Below, piece by piece: positions 9,180 through 19,970 of a DNA stretch of 64,000 nt. Position 1 is the first letter of the stretch. The number at the start of each line of letters is the position of its first letter. The translations under genes and the position numbers were made by a program. The stretch comes from Woeseiaceae bacterium. Lineage in GTDB: Bacteria; Pseudomonadota; Gammaproteobacteria; Steroidobacterales; Woeseiaceae. The notes under the pieces are model-generated. The model worked only from the letters and a program-made list of their open reading frames with translations, made no database searches and had not been told where the DNA came from. Where the stretch lies: the NCBI GenBank assembly GCA_013042375.1, contig JABDQH010000028.1:1-64000 (forward strand), written 5' to 3'.

Positions 9180-12056
9180 TCAGCTCAACTTGCCGTGGCA
9201 CTGCTTGAATTTCTTGCCCGACCCGCACGGGCATGGCTCGTTGCGACCGACCTTGCGCCCATCGCGCACGAACGGGGTCTGGGGCTGCGCCTGCGGCTGC
9301 GCCGGCGTCCCGCCCGAAGCGCCGCCCTCCGCGCCACCGAGCGCCGACGCCTCGGCGTGCTGGAACTTCATCTGCTCTTCCTGGCGACGGCGTGCCTCCA
9401 TCTCGGCAAGATCTTCTTCGCTCTGCACGCGAATGCGTGACAGGATGCTGACCGTGTCGTGTTTCACCTGTTCGATCATCTCACCGAACATCTCGAACGC
9501 CTCGCGCTTGTATTCCTGCTTCGGATTCTTCTGCGCGTACGACCGCAGCCCGATGCCCTGGCGCAGGTGATCCATGGCGGCGAGGTGCTCCTTCCAGTGC
9601 ATGTCGAGCTGCCGCAACATGACCTGCTTTTCCACGCCTCGCATGATGTCGGGGCCGATGTCACCCGCTTTCTTCTCGTAGGCTTTGCTCACCTCGCCGA
9701 CGCAGCGCTCGGCGATGGCTTCGACCGTGAGCGTCGAATCCTCGTGTGCCCAGCGCGCCACGTCCGCGCGCACGCCGAATTCGGCGTCGAGGGCGTGCGA
9801 CAGTCCTTCCGCGTCCCACATCTCGTCGAGCGACCCCGGCGGGATGTACTGGTGCACCGCGTTCTCAACCACCTCTTCGCGAATCGCCGCGATCGAATCC
9901 TCGACTTCGTCGGCCTCCATGAGGTCGTTACGCATCACGTATACGACCTTGCGCTGGTCATTGGCAACATCATCGTACTCGAGCAGATTCTTGCGAATGT
10001 CGAAGTTGTGCGCCTCGACTTTGCGTTGCGCCCGTTCGATCTGCCGCGTCAACAGACGACTCTCGATCGCTTCACCTTCGCGCATGCCCGCGCGCGCCAG
10101 CAGCGCCTTCGTGCGTTCGGGGTCTCCGAAGATACGCATGAGCGAGTCTTCCATCGAAAGGTAAAAACGTGACGAACCCGGGTCGCCCTGGCGCCCCGAC
10201 CGCCCCCTGAGCTGGTTGTCGATACGGCGGGATTCGTGGCGCTCGGTGCCGATGATGTGCAGGCCACCGGCATCCACGACCTGGTTGTGGCGCTCCTGCC
10301 ACTCCTCGCGCACATCGGCCTTGGCGGAATCGTCTTCGACGTCGACAAGCGCCGCGTCGAGGCTTCCCCCGAGCACGATATCGGTGCCGCGGCCGGCCAT
10401 GTTGGTCGCGATCGTGATCGCCCCGGGACGACCTGCGTTCTGCACGATCAGTGCCTCGCGCTCGTGCTGCTTGGCGTTGAGTACCTCGTGCTTGATCTTC
10501 TTGTTCTTCAGGAATTTCGAAAGTAGCTCGGATGCCTCGATCGACGTGGTGCCGACCAGCACGGGCTGGCCGCGTTCCTTGCAATCGACGATGTCCTCGA
10601 CGATCGCATCGTATTTGTCCTTCTCGGTCAGGTAGACAAGGTCGGGCTGGTCGTCGCGAATCATCGGTTTGTGCGTAGGGATGACGACGACCTCGAGACC
10701 ATAGATCGACTGGAACTCGAAGGCCTCGGTATCTGCCGTACCCGTCATGCCCGAAAGCTTGTTGTACAGGCGAAAGTAATTCTGGAACGTGATCGACGCG
10801 ACGGTCTGGTTTTCCTGCCGGATCGACACGCCCTCCTTCGCCTCGACAGCCTGGTGCAGGCCGTCGCCCCAGCGCCGGCCCGGCATGGTACGCCCTGTGA
10901 ATTCGTCGACGATGACGACTTCACCGTCCTTGACGACGTATTCGACGTCGCGGCGGTAGATTGAGTGGGCGCGCAGTGCCGCGTTGAGGTGGTGGAGCAG
11001 GCGAATGTTACCGGGATCGTAGAGGCTCTCGCCTTCGTTCAGCAGGCCGTGCTGCGCCATCAGGGACTCGACTTTGGTATGCCCTTCCTCGGTGATGTGC
11101 GCCTGTTTTGCCTTGAGATCGAGCGTGTAGTCGCCACGCGGCAGCAAGCGGACTTTCGCCGGCTTCTCGTCGCCATCGACGAGCACGATATCGGCATCAT
11201 TGGCCTCGGCCAGCGTCACGGCCTCGTCGAGCGTCATCTCCGCATTGTCGCGGTCCGTCACCACAACGCGATTGGCCCGGACCTCATAGTTGGTCGGCTG
11301 CTCGGTTTCTTCCTGCGCCGTCAGCTTCGGGATCAGCTTGTTGATCTGCGCGTACAGGTCGGTACTGGCCTCGGCCGGGCCCGAGATGATCAGCGGTGTG
11401 CGGGCCTCGTCGATGAGAATCGAGTCCACTTCGTCGACGATGGCGAAATTCAGCGTCCGCTGCGTCTTGTCCGCCGTCGAGAACGCCAGATTGTCGCGCA
11501 GATAATCGAAGCCGAGCTCGTTGTTGGTCGCATAGGTAATGTCGGCGCCGTAGGCCTCCTGTTTCTCTTCGCTGGTCTGTCCGGCCCGGGACACCCCGAC
11601 CGTCAACCCCAGGAACTCATAAATGGGCCGCATCCAGTCGGCGTCACGCTGCGCCAGGTACTCGTTCACCGTGACGATGTGCACGCCCTCGCCACTGATC
11701 GCGTTGAGATAAGCGGGCAGTGTCGACATCAGGGTCTTGCCTTCGCCGGTGCGCATCTCGGCGATATTGCCGTCGTTGAGGACCATGCCGCCGATAAGCT
11801 GGACATCGAACGGCCGCAGGCCCATGGTGCGTACCGACGCCTCGCGCGCGACGGCAAAGCATTCAGGCAGCAGGCTGTCAAGCGATTCGCCGTCAGCGTA
11901 ACGCTTCCTGAATTCGTCTGTCTTGGCCCTGAGTGCGTCGTCGTCGAGCGCCTGCAGGTCTGCCTCGAGGGAATTGATGCGATTGACGATCTTGCCGTAC
12001 TGCCGCAGCAGGCGCTGGTTGCGGCTGCCGAAAATACGGGTCAGGAAATTGGCCAC
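9180..12056 (-). CDS. secA: Preprotein translocase ATPase SecA
   Basis: Motor that pushes unfolded preproteins through SecYEG. It has Walker A MRTGEGKT (about residues 101-108), the DEAD-like box [18 protein letters not shown] near 208, the helicase motif [14 protein letters not shown], and a C-terminal zinc/SecB-binding tail [14 protein letters not shown]. The linker before the tail is Gly/Pro/Gln-rich. Its length of 958 residues is slightly above E. coli (901). It starts at [13 protein letters not shown]. The upstream M23-like gene takes the place of secM found in enterics. Confidence 0.98.
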   Translation of the reverse strand: MANFLTRIFGSRNQRLLRQYGKIVNRINSLEADLQALDDDALRAKTDEFRKRYADGESLDSLLPECFAVAREASVRTMGLRPFDVQLIGGMVLNDGNIAEMRTGEGKTLMSTLPAYLNAISGEGVHIVTVNEYLAQRDADWMRPIYEFLGLTVGVSRAGQTSEEKQEAYGADITYATNNELGFDYLRDNLAFSTADKTQRTLNFAIVDEVDSILIDEARTPLIISGPAEASTDLYAQINKLIPKLTAQEETEQPTNYEVRANRVVVTDRDNAEMTLDEAVTLAEANDADIVLVDGDEKPAKVRLLPRGDYTLDLKAKQAHITEEGHTKVESLMAQHGLLNEGESLYDPGNIRLLHHLNAALRAHSIYRRDVEYVVKDGEVVIVDEFTGRTMPGRRWGDGLHQAVEAKEGVSIRQENQTVASITFQNYFRLYNKLSGMTGTADTEAFEFQSIYGLEVVVIPTHKPMIRDDQPDLVYLTEKDKYDAIVEDIVDCKERGQPVLVGTTSIEASELLSKFLKNKKIKHEVLNAKQHEREALIVQNAGRPGAITIATNMAGRGTDIVLGGSLDAALVDVEDDSAKADVREEWQERHNQVVDAGGLHIIGTERHESRRIDNQLRGRSGRQGDPGSSRFYLSMEDSLMRIFGDPERTKALLARAGMREGEAIESRLLTRQIERAQRKVEAHNFDIRKNLLEYDDVANDQRKVVYVMRNDLMEADEVEDSIAAIREEVVENAVHQYIPPGSLDEMWDAEGLSHALDAEFGVRADVARWAHEDSTLTVEAIAERCVGEVSKAYEKKAGDIGPDIMRGVEKQVMLRQLDMHWKEHLAAMDHLRQGIGLRSYAQKNPKQEYKREAFEMFGEMIEQVKHDTVSILSRIRVQSEEDLAEMEARRRQEEQMKFQHAEASALGGAEGGASGGTPAQPQAQPQTPFVRDGRKVGRNEPCPCGSGKKFKQCHGKLS

Positions 12057-12189
12057 CGAGGGCTCCCCAGTATGACAAAGGCCGCTATTCTACGGCCAAT
12101 TTGCGGTTGATGTCGTGATTTAGGGGCAGATATTGCGAACACAAGCCCCGGCCGCTGCGGGCCGTGATCGGACTCTCAGATGAGCGGCG

Positions 12190-13122
12190 CTAATCCGCAG
12201 ATTCGCGGATGAAATTGACCGGGTTGACCCTGCGGCCGCCTTGCAGCACCTCGAAGTGCAGGTTCGGTCCTGTCGCGCGGCCCGTCTCGCCCATCAGGGC
12301 AACGACCTGCCCCTTCCTCACCTCGTCGCCGACGGACACGAGGTTCTCGGAATTGTGCGCGTAACGCGTCGCATACCCGTTGCCATGGTTGATCTCGACC
12401 ATGATGCCGTAGCCGTAGCGGTCGCCAGACCAGGACACCACGCCGTCCGCCACCGCGACGATCTCGGCGCCGAGCGTACCGGCGAAGTCGATGCCGGTAT
12501 GGTTGGCAGGCTTGCCCGTGAACGGGTCCGTGCGCTTGCCGAAGTAGGACGACAGCCAGCCTGACTTGACCGGCCGGCCCTGCGGATAGACGCGATCCTT
12601 GAGATTCTGGTTCATGAGTACCGACTCGAGCACATTGAGCTGGGCCTCACGGTTGTCGAGCTGGTAGCCGAGTGCCGTCATGGCCCCGAGTACCTCGGGC
12701 ACGGCGACGTTGGATCCGGCGCTCATCGGCTCTTCCGGACCGCCCAGTGCTGGCTCGGCGTCGAAATTGAACTCGCTGTCGTCGATCTCCGCCATTTCGG
12801 TCAGGCGGCGCCCGACCGCGTCGAGACGGATCAGGCGTGCGTTGAGCTGTGCAATGCGAATGGACAGCGCATCGAGCGTATCCTCGTTACCCTGCCGGAT
12901 GTCCGCGATCGTATCCTTCTGCTCGACAATGCGGTTGGTCAGCTGGCCCAGTTCGTGGTTGCTGACGCCCGACCCGTTGTAGGACGAGAACCAGTAACCG
13001 CCGGCGAATCCTGCCGCGACAACGACGAATCCTGCTGCGGCGGCTGCGAGAGAGGCTTTTGCCCCGGTCAGGCTGACCTGACGGGGCTTCCCGAACCCCT
13101 TGCCGAAAATTACAACGTTCAT
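12190..13122 (-). CDS. M23-family (LytM-fold) membrane-anchored protein
   Basis: Probable envelope protein with one N-terminal membrane segment (ASLAAAAAGFVVVAAGFAGGYWF), a coiled-coil region and a C-terminal LytM domain. Zinc-ligand-like motifs are HTGID and LHFE; YAH is also present. In most active M23 enzymes the last motif is HLHFE, but here it reads NLHFE, so the usual catalytic His is Asn. It may be a reduced-activity or activator-type LytM protein, as EnvC and NlpD are. I start at MNVVIFGKGFGK, 16 codons inside the ORF, because that segment begins the recognisable protein; this gives 310 residues. It lies upstream of secA, a common place for such genes outside enterics. Confidence 0.85.
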   Translation of the reverse strand: MNVVIFGKGFGKPRQVSLTGAKASLAAAAAGFVVVAAGFAGGYWFSSYNGSGVSNHELGQLTNRIVEQKDTIADIRQGNEDTLDALSIRIAQLNARLIRLDAVGRRLTEMAEIDDSEFNFDAEPALGGPEEPMSAGSNVAVPEVLGAMTALGYQLDNREAQLNVLESVLMNQNLKDRVYPQGRPVKSGWLSSYFGKRTDPFTGKPANHTGIDFAGTLGAEIVAVADGVVSWSGDRYGYGIMVEINHGNGYATRYAHNSENLVSVGDEVRKGQVVALMGETGRATGPNLHFEVLQGGRRVNPVNFIRESAD

Positions 13123-13428
13123 CGATTGCGCCCCGGGCGTCTTGTCATTGTTGTCTGCTTGTCGCTGCAAGTTCGCGAGCCGGCGGCCACACCACCATGG
13201 TCGCTTTTTGGCGTTATTATGAGCTTGCAGTACCTGGTCACTTCGGAAGCCCCGCTGCCCTGTCGCACAGGGCCGGTGGTTTTGCGTCCCCGCCTCGCAA
13301 CGGGTTTGCCTTTGTCGTGGAGGCCAATATGCATAATGTCCAAAATCATTACAAGGTCTTGAGCACCTCTTAAGACGCAGGTCTCACGAGACTCGACAAA
13401 AAGCGCCGATTACGTCACATTTTCCCGC

Positions 13429-13728
13429 ATGGCCGGAAAACACCTTAAGAACCTGCTAAATCCCTGTTCTGGCGGGGAGTTAGCCAAGATTGTCCGGCGC
13501 GCCCGGGATCTCGGCGCGCTGACGGACACGCTGAGCAATGCGCTGCCGGCCGAGTATGCGGGCGCCATCGTCGCCGCCAACGTGCGTGACGATGGGGATC
13601 TCGTCGTTATCGCCGCCTCGTCGGCATGGGCCAGCCGGCTGCGATACGAGACCGATCGGCTGTTGGCGGCAGCCCGGGAGAGCGGCGTCAGCGCGACGCA
13701 GTGCCGGATTCGGGTGTCCCAGGGATAA
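13429..13728 (+). CDS. dciA: DUF721 protein, DciA-like helicase loader
   Basis: Small DUF721/DciA-family protein. DciA is the ancestral loader/operator of the replicative helicase DnaB in bacteria lacking DnaC. The 99 residues contain the family core VVIAASSAWASRLRYETDRLL, with the conserved W-A-x-R/E-L-R pattern. It lies alone on the + strand between the divergent M23-like gene and convergent lpxC, whose stop is only 3 bases away; a position near lpxC/secA is common in Gammaproteobacteria. There is no clear Shine-Dalgarno sequence before the ATG. The family assignment is good; the helicase-loading role is inferred from the family. Confidence 0.82.
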   Translation: MAGKHLKNLLNPCSGGELAKIVRRARDLGALTDTLSNALPAEYAGAIVAANVRDDGDLVVIAASSAWASRLRYETDRLLAAARESGVSATQCRIRVSQG

Positions 13729-13731
13729 CGA

Positions 13732-14640
13732 TCAGGCGTACGCCGGGGCGGCGTAGGATATGGGCGCCTTGCGCGAATCCTCGAACGTGGTCATTTCCCA
13801 GGCCGATTCGTCTTCGAGCATCGCGCGCAGCAGCTTGTTGTTGAGCTCGTGCCCCGACTTATAGGCGCGCAATTCCCCGATCAGGCCGTGCCCGAGCAGG
13901 TAGGCATCGCCGATGGCGTCGAGGATCTTGTGGATGACGAACTCGTTCGTGTACCGCAGGCCGTCCTCGTTGAGGATGCGGTAGTCGTCCAGCACGATCG
14001 CGTTATCCATGCTGCCGCCGAGCGTCAGGTTACGTTCGCGCAGCGCCTCGACGTCGCGCAGGAAACAGAAGGTGCGCGCACGACTGACTTCCTTGAGAAA
14101 CGAACTCGACGAGAAGTCGATCGTCGCGTGCTGGCTCAGCTTGTTGAATACGGGGTGATTGAAATAAACCTTGAAGTTCACCTTGAAGCCATTGAACGGC
14201 CGAAATTCGGCCCACTTGTCGCCGTCTTCGACGCGCACTTTCTTCTTGATGCGGATGAACTTCTTGGCCGCATTCTGTTCCTCGATGCCGGCCGACTGCA
14301 GCAGGAACACGAAGGGGCCGGCACTGCCGTCCATGATCGGCACTTCGGCCGCAGACAGGTCAACGTAAATATTGTCGATGCCGAGACCGGCCAGGGCCGA
14401 CATCAGGTGCTCGACCGTTGCAACGCGCACACCGTCTTTCACGAGCGTCGTCCCGAGCATCGTTTCGCCGACCAGTTTCGGATCCGCGGGAATGTCGACG
14501 GGATGTTCGAGGTCGACGCGGCGAAACGTGATCCCGGCATTCTCGGCCGCGGGCCGCAGCGTCATGAATACTTTCTCGCCCGAATGCAGGCCGACGCCCG
14601 TGGCGCGTACCGTCGATTTGAGAGTTCGTTGTCTGAGCAT
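13732..14640 (-). CDS. lpxC: UDP-3-O-acyl-GlcNAc deacetylase LpxC
   Basis: Zinc enzyme for the first committed step of lipid A synthesis. It has the zinc ligands in EHLMSAL (His) and HKILDAIGD (His-x3-Asp), plus the N-terminal [18 protein letters not shown] signature. I start at MLRQRTLKS, 14 codons inside the ORF, which gives 302 residues, matching the family. It follows ftsZ on the same strand after a 190-base gap containing a strong hairpin, the standard end of the dcw cluster in this class. Confidence 0.97.
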   Translation of the reverse strand: MLRQRTLKSTVRATGVGLHSGEKVFMTLRPAAENAGITFRRVDLEHPVDIPADPKLVGETMLGTTLVKDGVRVATVEHLMSALAGLGIDNIYVDLSAAEVPIMDGSAGPFVFLLQSAGIEEQNAAKKFIRIKKKVRVEDGDKWAEFRPFNGFKVNFKVYFNHPVFNKLSQHATIDFSSSSFLKEVSRARTFCFLRDVEALRERNLTLGGSMDNAIVLDDYRILNEDGLRYTNEFVIHKILDAIGDAYLLGHGLIGELRAYKSGHELNNKLLRAMLEDESAWEMTTFEDSRKAPISYAAPAYA

Positions 14641-14747
14641 ATCGCGCGCAAGGGTATCACAAGTGGTAAAAAATGCTATCAAATGAGTCTGTTAGCGCAT
14701 TCGTATCATGGAAATTCGAGAACCTGGTCTCAGCGGGAAGGAAAGGG

Positions 14748-14774
14748 GCCGGCCCGGGATCGTCCCGGGCCGGC
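14748..14774 (-). terminator. Hairpin after ftsZ
   Basis: A perfect 12-pair GC-only stem, GCCGGCCCGGGA with a TCG loop, between ftsZ and lpxC. On the minus strand it is followed by CCCCTTTCCTT, a poor U tract, so it may attenuate rather than fully end dcw transcription before lpxC. Confidence 0.6.
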
Positions 14775-14830
14775 TTGCGGAGGCTGCACCCGCCGGCGAG
14801 TGAGTAAAGCCGGCGGCGGCGTACTCTGGG

Positions 14831-15973
14831 TTAGTCGGCCTGGCGGCGCAGGAATGCCGGGATGTCGAGCAGCTCTTCCTGCAAACCGGCCCCTTCGAGG
14901 CCATCACCCACGGCACGCTTGCGCTGCACGGTCGGCTTGTCCAGCGTGTGGTAGTTGGGCTCTGCCTGCGCCTGCGTGCGGCGCACGATACGCATCGGTG
15001 ATTCCGCGGCCGCCGCCTGCTGGCCGAGACCCGTCGCGACGACGGTCACGCGAATGCGATCCGTCATGTCGGAATCGATGACCGTTCCGACAACCACGGT
15101 GGCATCGTCCGATGCGAACTCCTTGACCGTGTTGCCCACTTCCTGGAACTCGCCGATCGACATGTCCATGCCGGCCGTGACGTTGACCAGGATGCCGTTG
15201 GCGCCGGCGAGGTTGATGTCCTCGAGCAGCGGGCTCGAGATCGCGGCTTCGGCCGCCTCGCGCGCGCGGTCCTCACCCGCCGAGACGCCCGTGCCCATCA
15301 TCGCCATCCCCATCTCCGACATTACAGTGCGCACGTCGGCGAAGTCGACATTGATCAGACCCGGCCGCGTGATGAGTTCAGCGATGCCCTGCACCGCGCC
15401 CTGCAACACCTGGTTGGCCGCACCGAATGCGTCGAGCAGGGTCGTCTCGCCCCCGAGGACCGTCAGCAACTTCTCGTTGGGAATCGTGATCAGCGAGTCG
15501 ACGAACTTGCCCAGCTCACCGATGCCGTGGTCCGCGATCTGCATGCGCTTGCCGCCTTCCATGAGGAACGGCTTGGTTACGACGGCTACCGTAAGGATAC
15601 CGAGTTCCTTGGCGACCTGCGCAACGACGGGCGCAGCGCCCGTGCCCGTACCGCCGCCCATGCCGGCCGTAATGAACAGCATGTCGGCGCCTTCGATTAC
15701 CTCGTGAATCCGGTCACGATCCTCCATCGCGGCCTGGCGGCCGATGTCGGGATCGGAACCCGCTCCGAGGCCCTTGGTGATGTTGCAGCCGATCTGCAGC
15801 GACGTGCGCACGCGCGATCCCTTGAGCGCCTGCGAGTCGGTGTTGGCGCAAATGAAATCGACGCCCTCGATACCGGTATCCACCATGTGACTGACGGCAT
15901 TCCCGCCGCCGCCGCCGACGCCGATGACCTTGATCACCGCGCTTTGGCTGTGTGCATCCATTAATTCGAACAT
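14831..15973 (-). CDS. ftsZ: Cell division GTPase FtsZ
   Basis: Tubulin-like GTPase that forms the Z ring. It shows the tubulin signature GGGTGTGAAP, the N-terminal IKVIGVGGGGGNAV loop, and a conserved C-terminal peptide LDIPAFLRRQAD that binds FtsA, ZipA and ZapD. I start at MFELMDAHSQ, 13 codons inside the ORF, because GGAGG sits 9 bases upstream; this gives 380 residues. ftsA precedes it by 67 bases. Confidence 0.98.
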   Translation of the reverse strand: MFELMDAHSQSAVIKVIGVGGGGGNAVSHMVDTGIEGVDFICANTDSQALKGSRVRTSLQIGCNITKGLGAGSDPDIGRQAAMEDRDRIHEVIEGADMLFITAGMGGGTGTGAAPVVAQVAKELGILTVAVVTKPFLMEGGKRMQIADHGIGELGKFVDSLITIPNEKLLTVLGGETTLLDAFGAANQVLQGAVQGIAELITRPGLINVDFADVRTVMSEMGMAMMGTGVSAGEDRAREAAEAAISSPLLEDINLAGANGILVNVTAGMDMSIGEFQEVGNTVKEFASDDATVVVGTVIDSDMTDRIRVTVVATGLGQQAAAAESPMRIVRRTQAQAEPNYHTLDKPTVQRKRAVGDGLEGAGLQEELLDIPAFLRRQAD

Positions 15974-16040
15974 TGAGTCTTCCTCCGCTTCTCGATTTTC
16001 CCTGTGGGGCACTCACTGAACCCCTGTTAACAACAACTTC

Positions 16041-17279
16041 TTAAAAGTGGCCCTGGAACCAGCTCTTCATGCGGTCCCACACCTCACCCAGGTTTCCGCC
16101 AATCGGCGTACTGCGACGATCGCGGCGGGCGAGATTCTCATATCCGTACAGCAGCAGACCGACGCCCGTCGCATGGATCGGGTTACGCACCACATCCATG
16201 AGACCCTCGACATACTGCGGCGCACCGAGTCGAACAGGCATGTGAAAAACCTCCTCGGCCAGCTCGACTGCACCCTCCATCTTCGCGCTGCCACCCGTGA
16301 TGACGACGCCGGCGGCGATGAGCTCCTCGAAGCCGCTCCGGCGAAGTTCATCGCGTACCAGGCCAAACAGCTCTTCGTAACGGGGCTCGACGATTTCGGC
16401 GAGTGTCTGTCGCGCCAGGCGACGCGGCGGCCGGTCGCCGACGCTCGGCACCTCGATCGTCTCGTCGGGATTGGCAAGCTGCGACAGTGCGCAGGCATAC
16501 TTGATCTTGATTTCCTCGGCGTATTGCGTAGGCGTGCGCATCGACACGGCAATGTCATTTGTCACCTGGTCGCCCGCAATCGGGATCACGGCCGTGTGCT
16601 GGATGGCGCCGCCCAGGAACACCGCGATGTCGGTCGTGCCACCGCCGATGTCGACGATGCAGGATCCCAGTTCCTTTTCGTCGTCGGTCAGCACTGCGTA
16701 ACTGGACGCAAGCTGTTCGAGCACGATGTCGTCGACTTCGAGGCCGCAGCGCTGCACGCACTTGACGATGTTTTGTGCGGCACTCTCGGCGCCCGTCACC
16801 ATGTGGACCTTGGCTTCGAGACGCACGCCCGACATGCCGACGGGTTCGCGAATACCTTCCTGGCTGTCGATGAGAAATTCCTGCGGCAGGATGTGCAGGA
16901 TCTTCTGGTCGGCCGGGATTGCGACGGCGCGCGCCGCGTCGATGACGCGGTCGACATCGCCGGCGCTGACCTCGGAATCACGTATCGCGACGATGCCGTG
17001 CGAGTTCAGGCTGCGCACATGGCTCCCCGCGATGCCCGTGTACACCGAATGGATGTCGCAACCGGCCATGAGTTCGGCCTCTTCGACGGCACGCTGTATC
17101 GAGTGCACGGTGGATTCGATGTTGACGACGACGCCTTTCTTGAGGCCGCGGGACGGGTGCGTACCGATGCCGACGACTTCGATGCTGCCGTCCTCATTGA
17201 CTTCACCGACGATCGCCACGACCTTCGACGTGCCGATATCCAGCCCGACGATCATCTTCCTGTCAGGTCGCTTCGACAT
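16041..17279 (-). CDS. ftsA: Cell division protein FtsA
   Basis: Actin-like ATPase that tethers FtsZ to the membrane and recruits later division proteins. It begins with the phosphate-1 motif IVGLDIGTSKV and contains the IVDIGGGTTDIAVF phosphate-2 motif. The C-terminus is a short amphipathic membrane-targeting helix (WDRMKSWFQGHF). The length of 412 residues is close to E. coli (420). Its ATG directly abuts the ftsQ stop. Confidence 0.98.
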   Translation of the reverse strand: MSKRPDRKMIVGLDIGTSKVVAIVGEVNEDGSIEVVGIGTHPSRGLKKGVVVNIESTVHSIQRAVEEAELMAGCDIHSVYTGIAGSHVRSLNSHGIVAIRDSEVSAGDVDRVIDAARAVAIPADQKILHILPQEFLIDSQEGIREPVGMSGVRLEAKVHMVTGAESAAQNIVKCVQRCGLEVDDIVLEQLASSYAVLTDDEKELGSCIVDIGGGTTDIAVFLGGAIQHTAVIPIAGDQVTNDIAVSMRTPTQYAEEIKIKYACALSQLANPDETIEVPSVGDRPPRRLARQTLAEIVEPRYEELFGLVRDELRRSGFEELIAAGVVITGGSAKMEGAVELAEEVFHMPVRLGAPQYVEGLMDVVRNPIHATGVGLLLYGYENLARRDRRSTPIGGNLGEVWDRMKSWFQGHF

Positions 17280-18098
17280 TTACTCCGCTCCCCTGGATGC
17301 GAGCAGCTTTTTCCCTTCGCCTTGTGCATCGCCGACCGGAGTCTGCGGACCGCCTTTCCAGCCGATCGTGAAACCGTTGCCGTAGCGCATGTCGACGTAC
17401 TCGATGTCGGCGGCACGGCCCGAGATGATGCCGGCGACGACGTCGAGAAACAGGTCGGTGCGCTTGCCGACGTTGCGGCGCCCGATGCGCACTTCGATCC
17501 CGTTGCCGAGCGTCATGTTCCAGGCACCACGTGCATCGAGATGGATGCTCCTGAGGTCGAGCCCGGCCGGGATGAGCTTGTCGCGCACGTCGAGATAGCG
17601 CCTCGCGACCCTGGCCGAGCTGCCGTCCGGACCGCTCAGGCGCGGTAACTCGGCCGGGGTATGGCGCGCTGCGGAGACGAACAGGTCGCCACGCGTATTG
17701 AGGAGTCCGCGCTCGCCCCAGATCGCGGCAGGTACCTGCTCGGTCACTGCGATGGTGAGGCGATTCGGCCAGCGGCGTGCGACACGCGCCTGGTCGATCC
17801 ACTGCAGCGCGACGATATCTGCCCGGATGCGGTCGAGGTTGGCGCCGACGAATCCCTTGTCGACCTCGCTGCCGATCGCCTCCTCGATCTGCAGCGCCGT
17901 GACGCGCTGGAATGGTCCGCTGATCTCGATCGCCGCGATGTCGCGATCGAGCAGAAATATCGTGACGTGGTAGGTCGCGACGACGATGCCCACGGCAACG
18001 AGCGGCGCGACGATACGGCCGATACGGATGCGCGGCAACGTGAAGGTCCGTGCCTTCTTCTGTTTCCGGCGTTTTGCCTGTTTACGCCCCACTGGCAC
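17280..18098 (-). CDS. ftsQ: Cell division protein FtsQ
   Basis: Bitopic inner-membrane scaffold of the FtsQLB complex. It has a basic cytoplasmic tail (GRKQAKRRKQKKAR), one membrane segment (IVAPLVAVGIVVATYHVTIFLL), a POTRA domain (about residues 55-125) and the FtsQ beta domain. The length of 272 residues matches the family. It overlaps ddl by 17 bases, indicating coupled translation. FtsB is not in this window. Confidence 0.95.
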   Translation of the reverse strand: MPVGRKQAKRRKQKKARTFTLPRIRIGRIVAPLVAVGIVVATYHVTIFLLDRDIAAIEISGPFQRVTALQIEEAIGSEVDKGFVGANLDRIRADIVALQWIDQARVARRWPNRLTIAVTEQVPAAIWGERGLLNTRGDLFVSAARHTPAELPRLSGPDGSSARVARRYLDVRDKLIPAGLDLRSIHLDARGAWNMTLGNGIEVRIGRRNVGKRTDLFLDVVAGIISGRAADIEYVDMRYGNGFTIGWKGGPQTPVGDAQGEGKKLLASRGAE

Positions 18099-19074
18099 TC
18101 ACCTCCGCCATGGCGCGGTGTTCGTCCGCGGCCATACTCGTTTCGAGAATCCGCCAGCAGAGTTCGTCGAACTCGATGCCGTCCTGCCGCGCCGCCATCG
18201 GCACCAGGCTGTGGCTGGTCATGCCGGGCACGGTGTTGACCTCGAGCACGAGCGGCTGGTCATCCTGGCCCGTCATGAAATCGACGCGGCCCCATCCCGA
18301 GCAGCCCAGCTCCGCAAACGCGGCAAGCGCGAGCTTCGCGTACACGGCTTCTGCCGCGGCGCTGTCCGTGCCCGGGCAAATGTACTCGGTGCGCTCCGAT
18401 TCGTACTTGGCGCGGTAGTCGTAGAACACGCGCGGCGTCTCGATCCGAATGCTCGGCAGCGCCCGGCCCTGCAGGACACCGACCGTGTATTCCGCCCCCG
18501 TGATACAGGTCTCGACAATCGCCTCATCGCCATAGCGCAATGCCAGATCGACGGCATCGTCGAGTGCGGCGCGATCGAAGACCTTGGCCATGCCAACACT
18601 CGAACCCTCGCCAACCGGTTTCGTTACCAGCGGTAAGCCGAGCTTGTGCGCCGCGCGCGACGCTTCCTCGCGCGAGCTGACGACAGCGTAGTCAGGCGTC
18701 GGGATGCCGGCCGCCCGGAACAGGTGCTTGCTGCGCGCCTTGTCCATCGCGACAGCCGACGCCATGACACCGCTGCCTGTGTAAGGAACCTCGAGCCACT
18801 GCAGTAGTCCCTGCAGCGCGCCGTCTTCGCCGCCCGGTCCGTGCAGCGCGATCCAGGCGCGATCGAAGCCGGCATTCGCGAAGTCACGCATCGGCTGCTG
18901 CGCCGGGTCCCACGCGTGCGCATCAACGCTGCGCTCTGTCAGCGCCGCCAGCACCGCCGCGCCCGTATCCAGTGAAACCTCGCGCTCGCTCGAAAGTCCG
19001 CCCAGGATGACAGCGACGCGCCCGAACTCGGCGGCATTGCCAACCGCACGGCGCTCTTCGACAGGCCGGTTCAT
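18082..19074 (-). CDS. ddl: D-alanine--D-alanine ligase
   Basis: ATP-grasp ligase that makes D-Ala-D-Ala for the peptidoglycan stem peptide. It has the N-terminal VAVILGGLSSEREVSLDTG signature and the metal-binding C-terminal block LEVNTVPGMTSHSLVP. The length of 330 residues is slightly long because of a roughly 20-residue N-terminal extension; a later in-frame start is not obvious. It overlaps murB by 4 bases and ftsQ by 17 bases. Confidence 0.97.
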   Translation of the reverse strand: MNRPVEERRAVGNAAEFGRVAVILGGLSSEREVSLDTGAAVLAALTERSVDAHAWDPAQQPMRDFANAGFDRAWIALHGPGGEDGALQGLLQWLEVPYTGSGVMASAVAMDKARSKHLFRAAGIPTPDYAVVSSREEASRAAHKLGLPLVTKPVGEGSSVGMAKVFDRAALDDAVDLALRYGDEAIVETCITGAEYTVGVLQGRALPSIRIETPRVFYDYRAKYESERTEYICPGTDSAAAEAVYAKLALAAFAELGCSGWGRVDFMTGQDDQPLVLEVNTVPGMTSHSLVPMAARQDGIEFDELCWRILETSMAADEHRAMAEVSASGA

Positions 19075-19970
19075 GCGGGCACCTCGCCGACGATGCGTAC
19101 TTCGTGCACGAGTTCGACGCCATGCGCCTCGAAGACGGTTCGCTGAACGTGCTCTATCAGGTCCTCGACGTCGGTCGCCGTCGCGTCCCCCGTATTGATG
19201 ATGAAATTGGCGTGTTTTTCCGACACCTGCGCGCCGCCGATGCTGTGTCCCTTCAGACCCGCCGCCTCGATGAGCCGGGCCGAATAATCGCCCGGCGGAT
19301 TGCGAAACACCGAACCGCAGCTCGGCAGCCCGAGAGGCTGCGTTGCCTTGCGGCGCTCCAGCATGGCGCGCATCGTCTCAAGGCTCGGCGTCACGTCCGG
19401 TTCGAAGCGCAACGTCCCTTCGAGAAACCACTCGTCGGTGGGTCCCGAGACGCTGCGATAGCCGATGCCGTACTCGGCCGGCGTGCGCTCGTGGATTTCC
19501 CCATCACGCGCGATCGTGCGCACCGCGACGACGCGTTCCCAGGTTTCGCCTCCGTGTGCCCCCGCGTTCATCGCCAGCGCACCGCCGACGGTTCCGGGGA
19601 TGCCTGCGAAGAATTCGGATGGGCCCAGGCCCCAGCGGACGCATTGACGCGCGAGCTGTGTGCACGGCAGCCCTGCACCGGCCCGGACCGTGTTTCGGTC
19701 GACGCGCTCGAGATCGCGCAGCATCCGCGATGCGGAAACCACGACTCCGCGGATACCGCCGTCACGTACGAGCAGGTTGGTCCCGACACCGTGCCAGAAG
19801 ACCGGCGTGTCGCGATCGAGTCCGGCGAGGAACGCCGACAGGTCTTCGATGCTCGCGGGCACGAAGAACACGTCTGCCGGGCCGCCGATCCTCCACGACG
19901 TATGACGGCTCATCGGCTCGTCGTAGCGCAGCTCGCCCTGAACGCTCATATCGCTCGCCAGCACCATCAT
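19071..19970 (-). CDS. murB: UDP-N-acetylenolpyruvoylglucosamine reductase MurB
   Basis: FAD enzyme that completes UDP-MurNAc. FAD-binding residues lie in [13 protein letters not shown] and the [20 protein letters not shown] loop. The catalytic-Ser block SCGSVFRNP and the IIN close are present. Several start codons are possible ([12 protein letters not shown]); the domain begins right after them. At 299 residues it belongs to the shorter MurB form. It overlaps murC by 4 bases and ddl by 4 bases. Confidence 0.96.
   Translation of the reverse strand: MMVLASDMSVQGELRYDEPMSRHTSWRIGGPADVFFVPASIEDLSAFLAGLDRDTPVFWHGVGTNLLVRDGGIRGVVVSASRMLRDLERVDRNTVRAGAGLPCTQLARQCVRWGLGPSEFFAGIPGTVGGALAMNAGAHGGETWERVVAVRTIARDGEIHERTPAEYGIGYRSVSGPTDEWFLEGTLRFEPDVTPSLETMRAMLERRKATQPLGLPSCGSVFRNPPGDYSARLIEAAGLKGHSIGGAQVSEKHANFIINTGDATATDVEDLIEHVQRTVFEAHGVELVHEVRIVGEVPA

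Noticed and set aside
13119-13349. Possible 76-residue gene upstream of the M23-like gene
   Set aside because: No family resemblance or ribosome site, and it overlaps the likely promoter region between the divergent M23-like gene and dciA.
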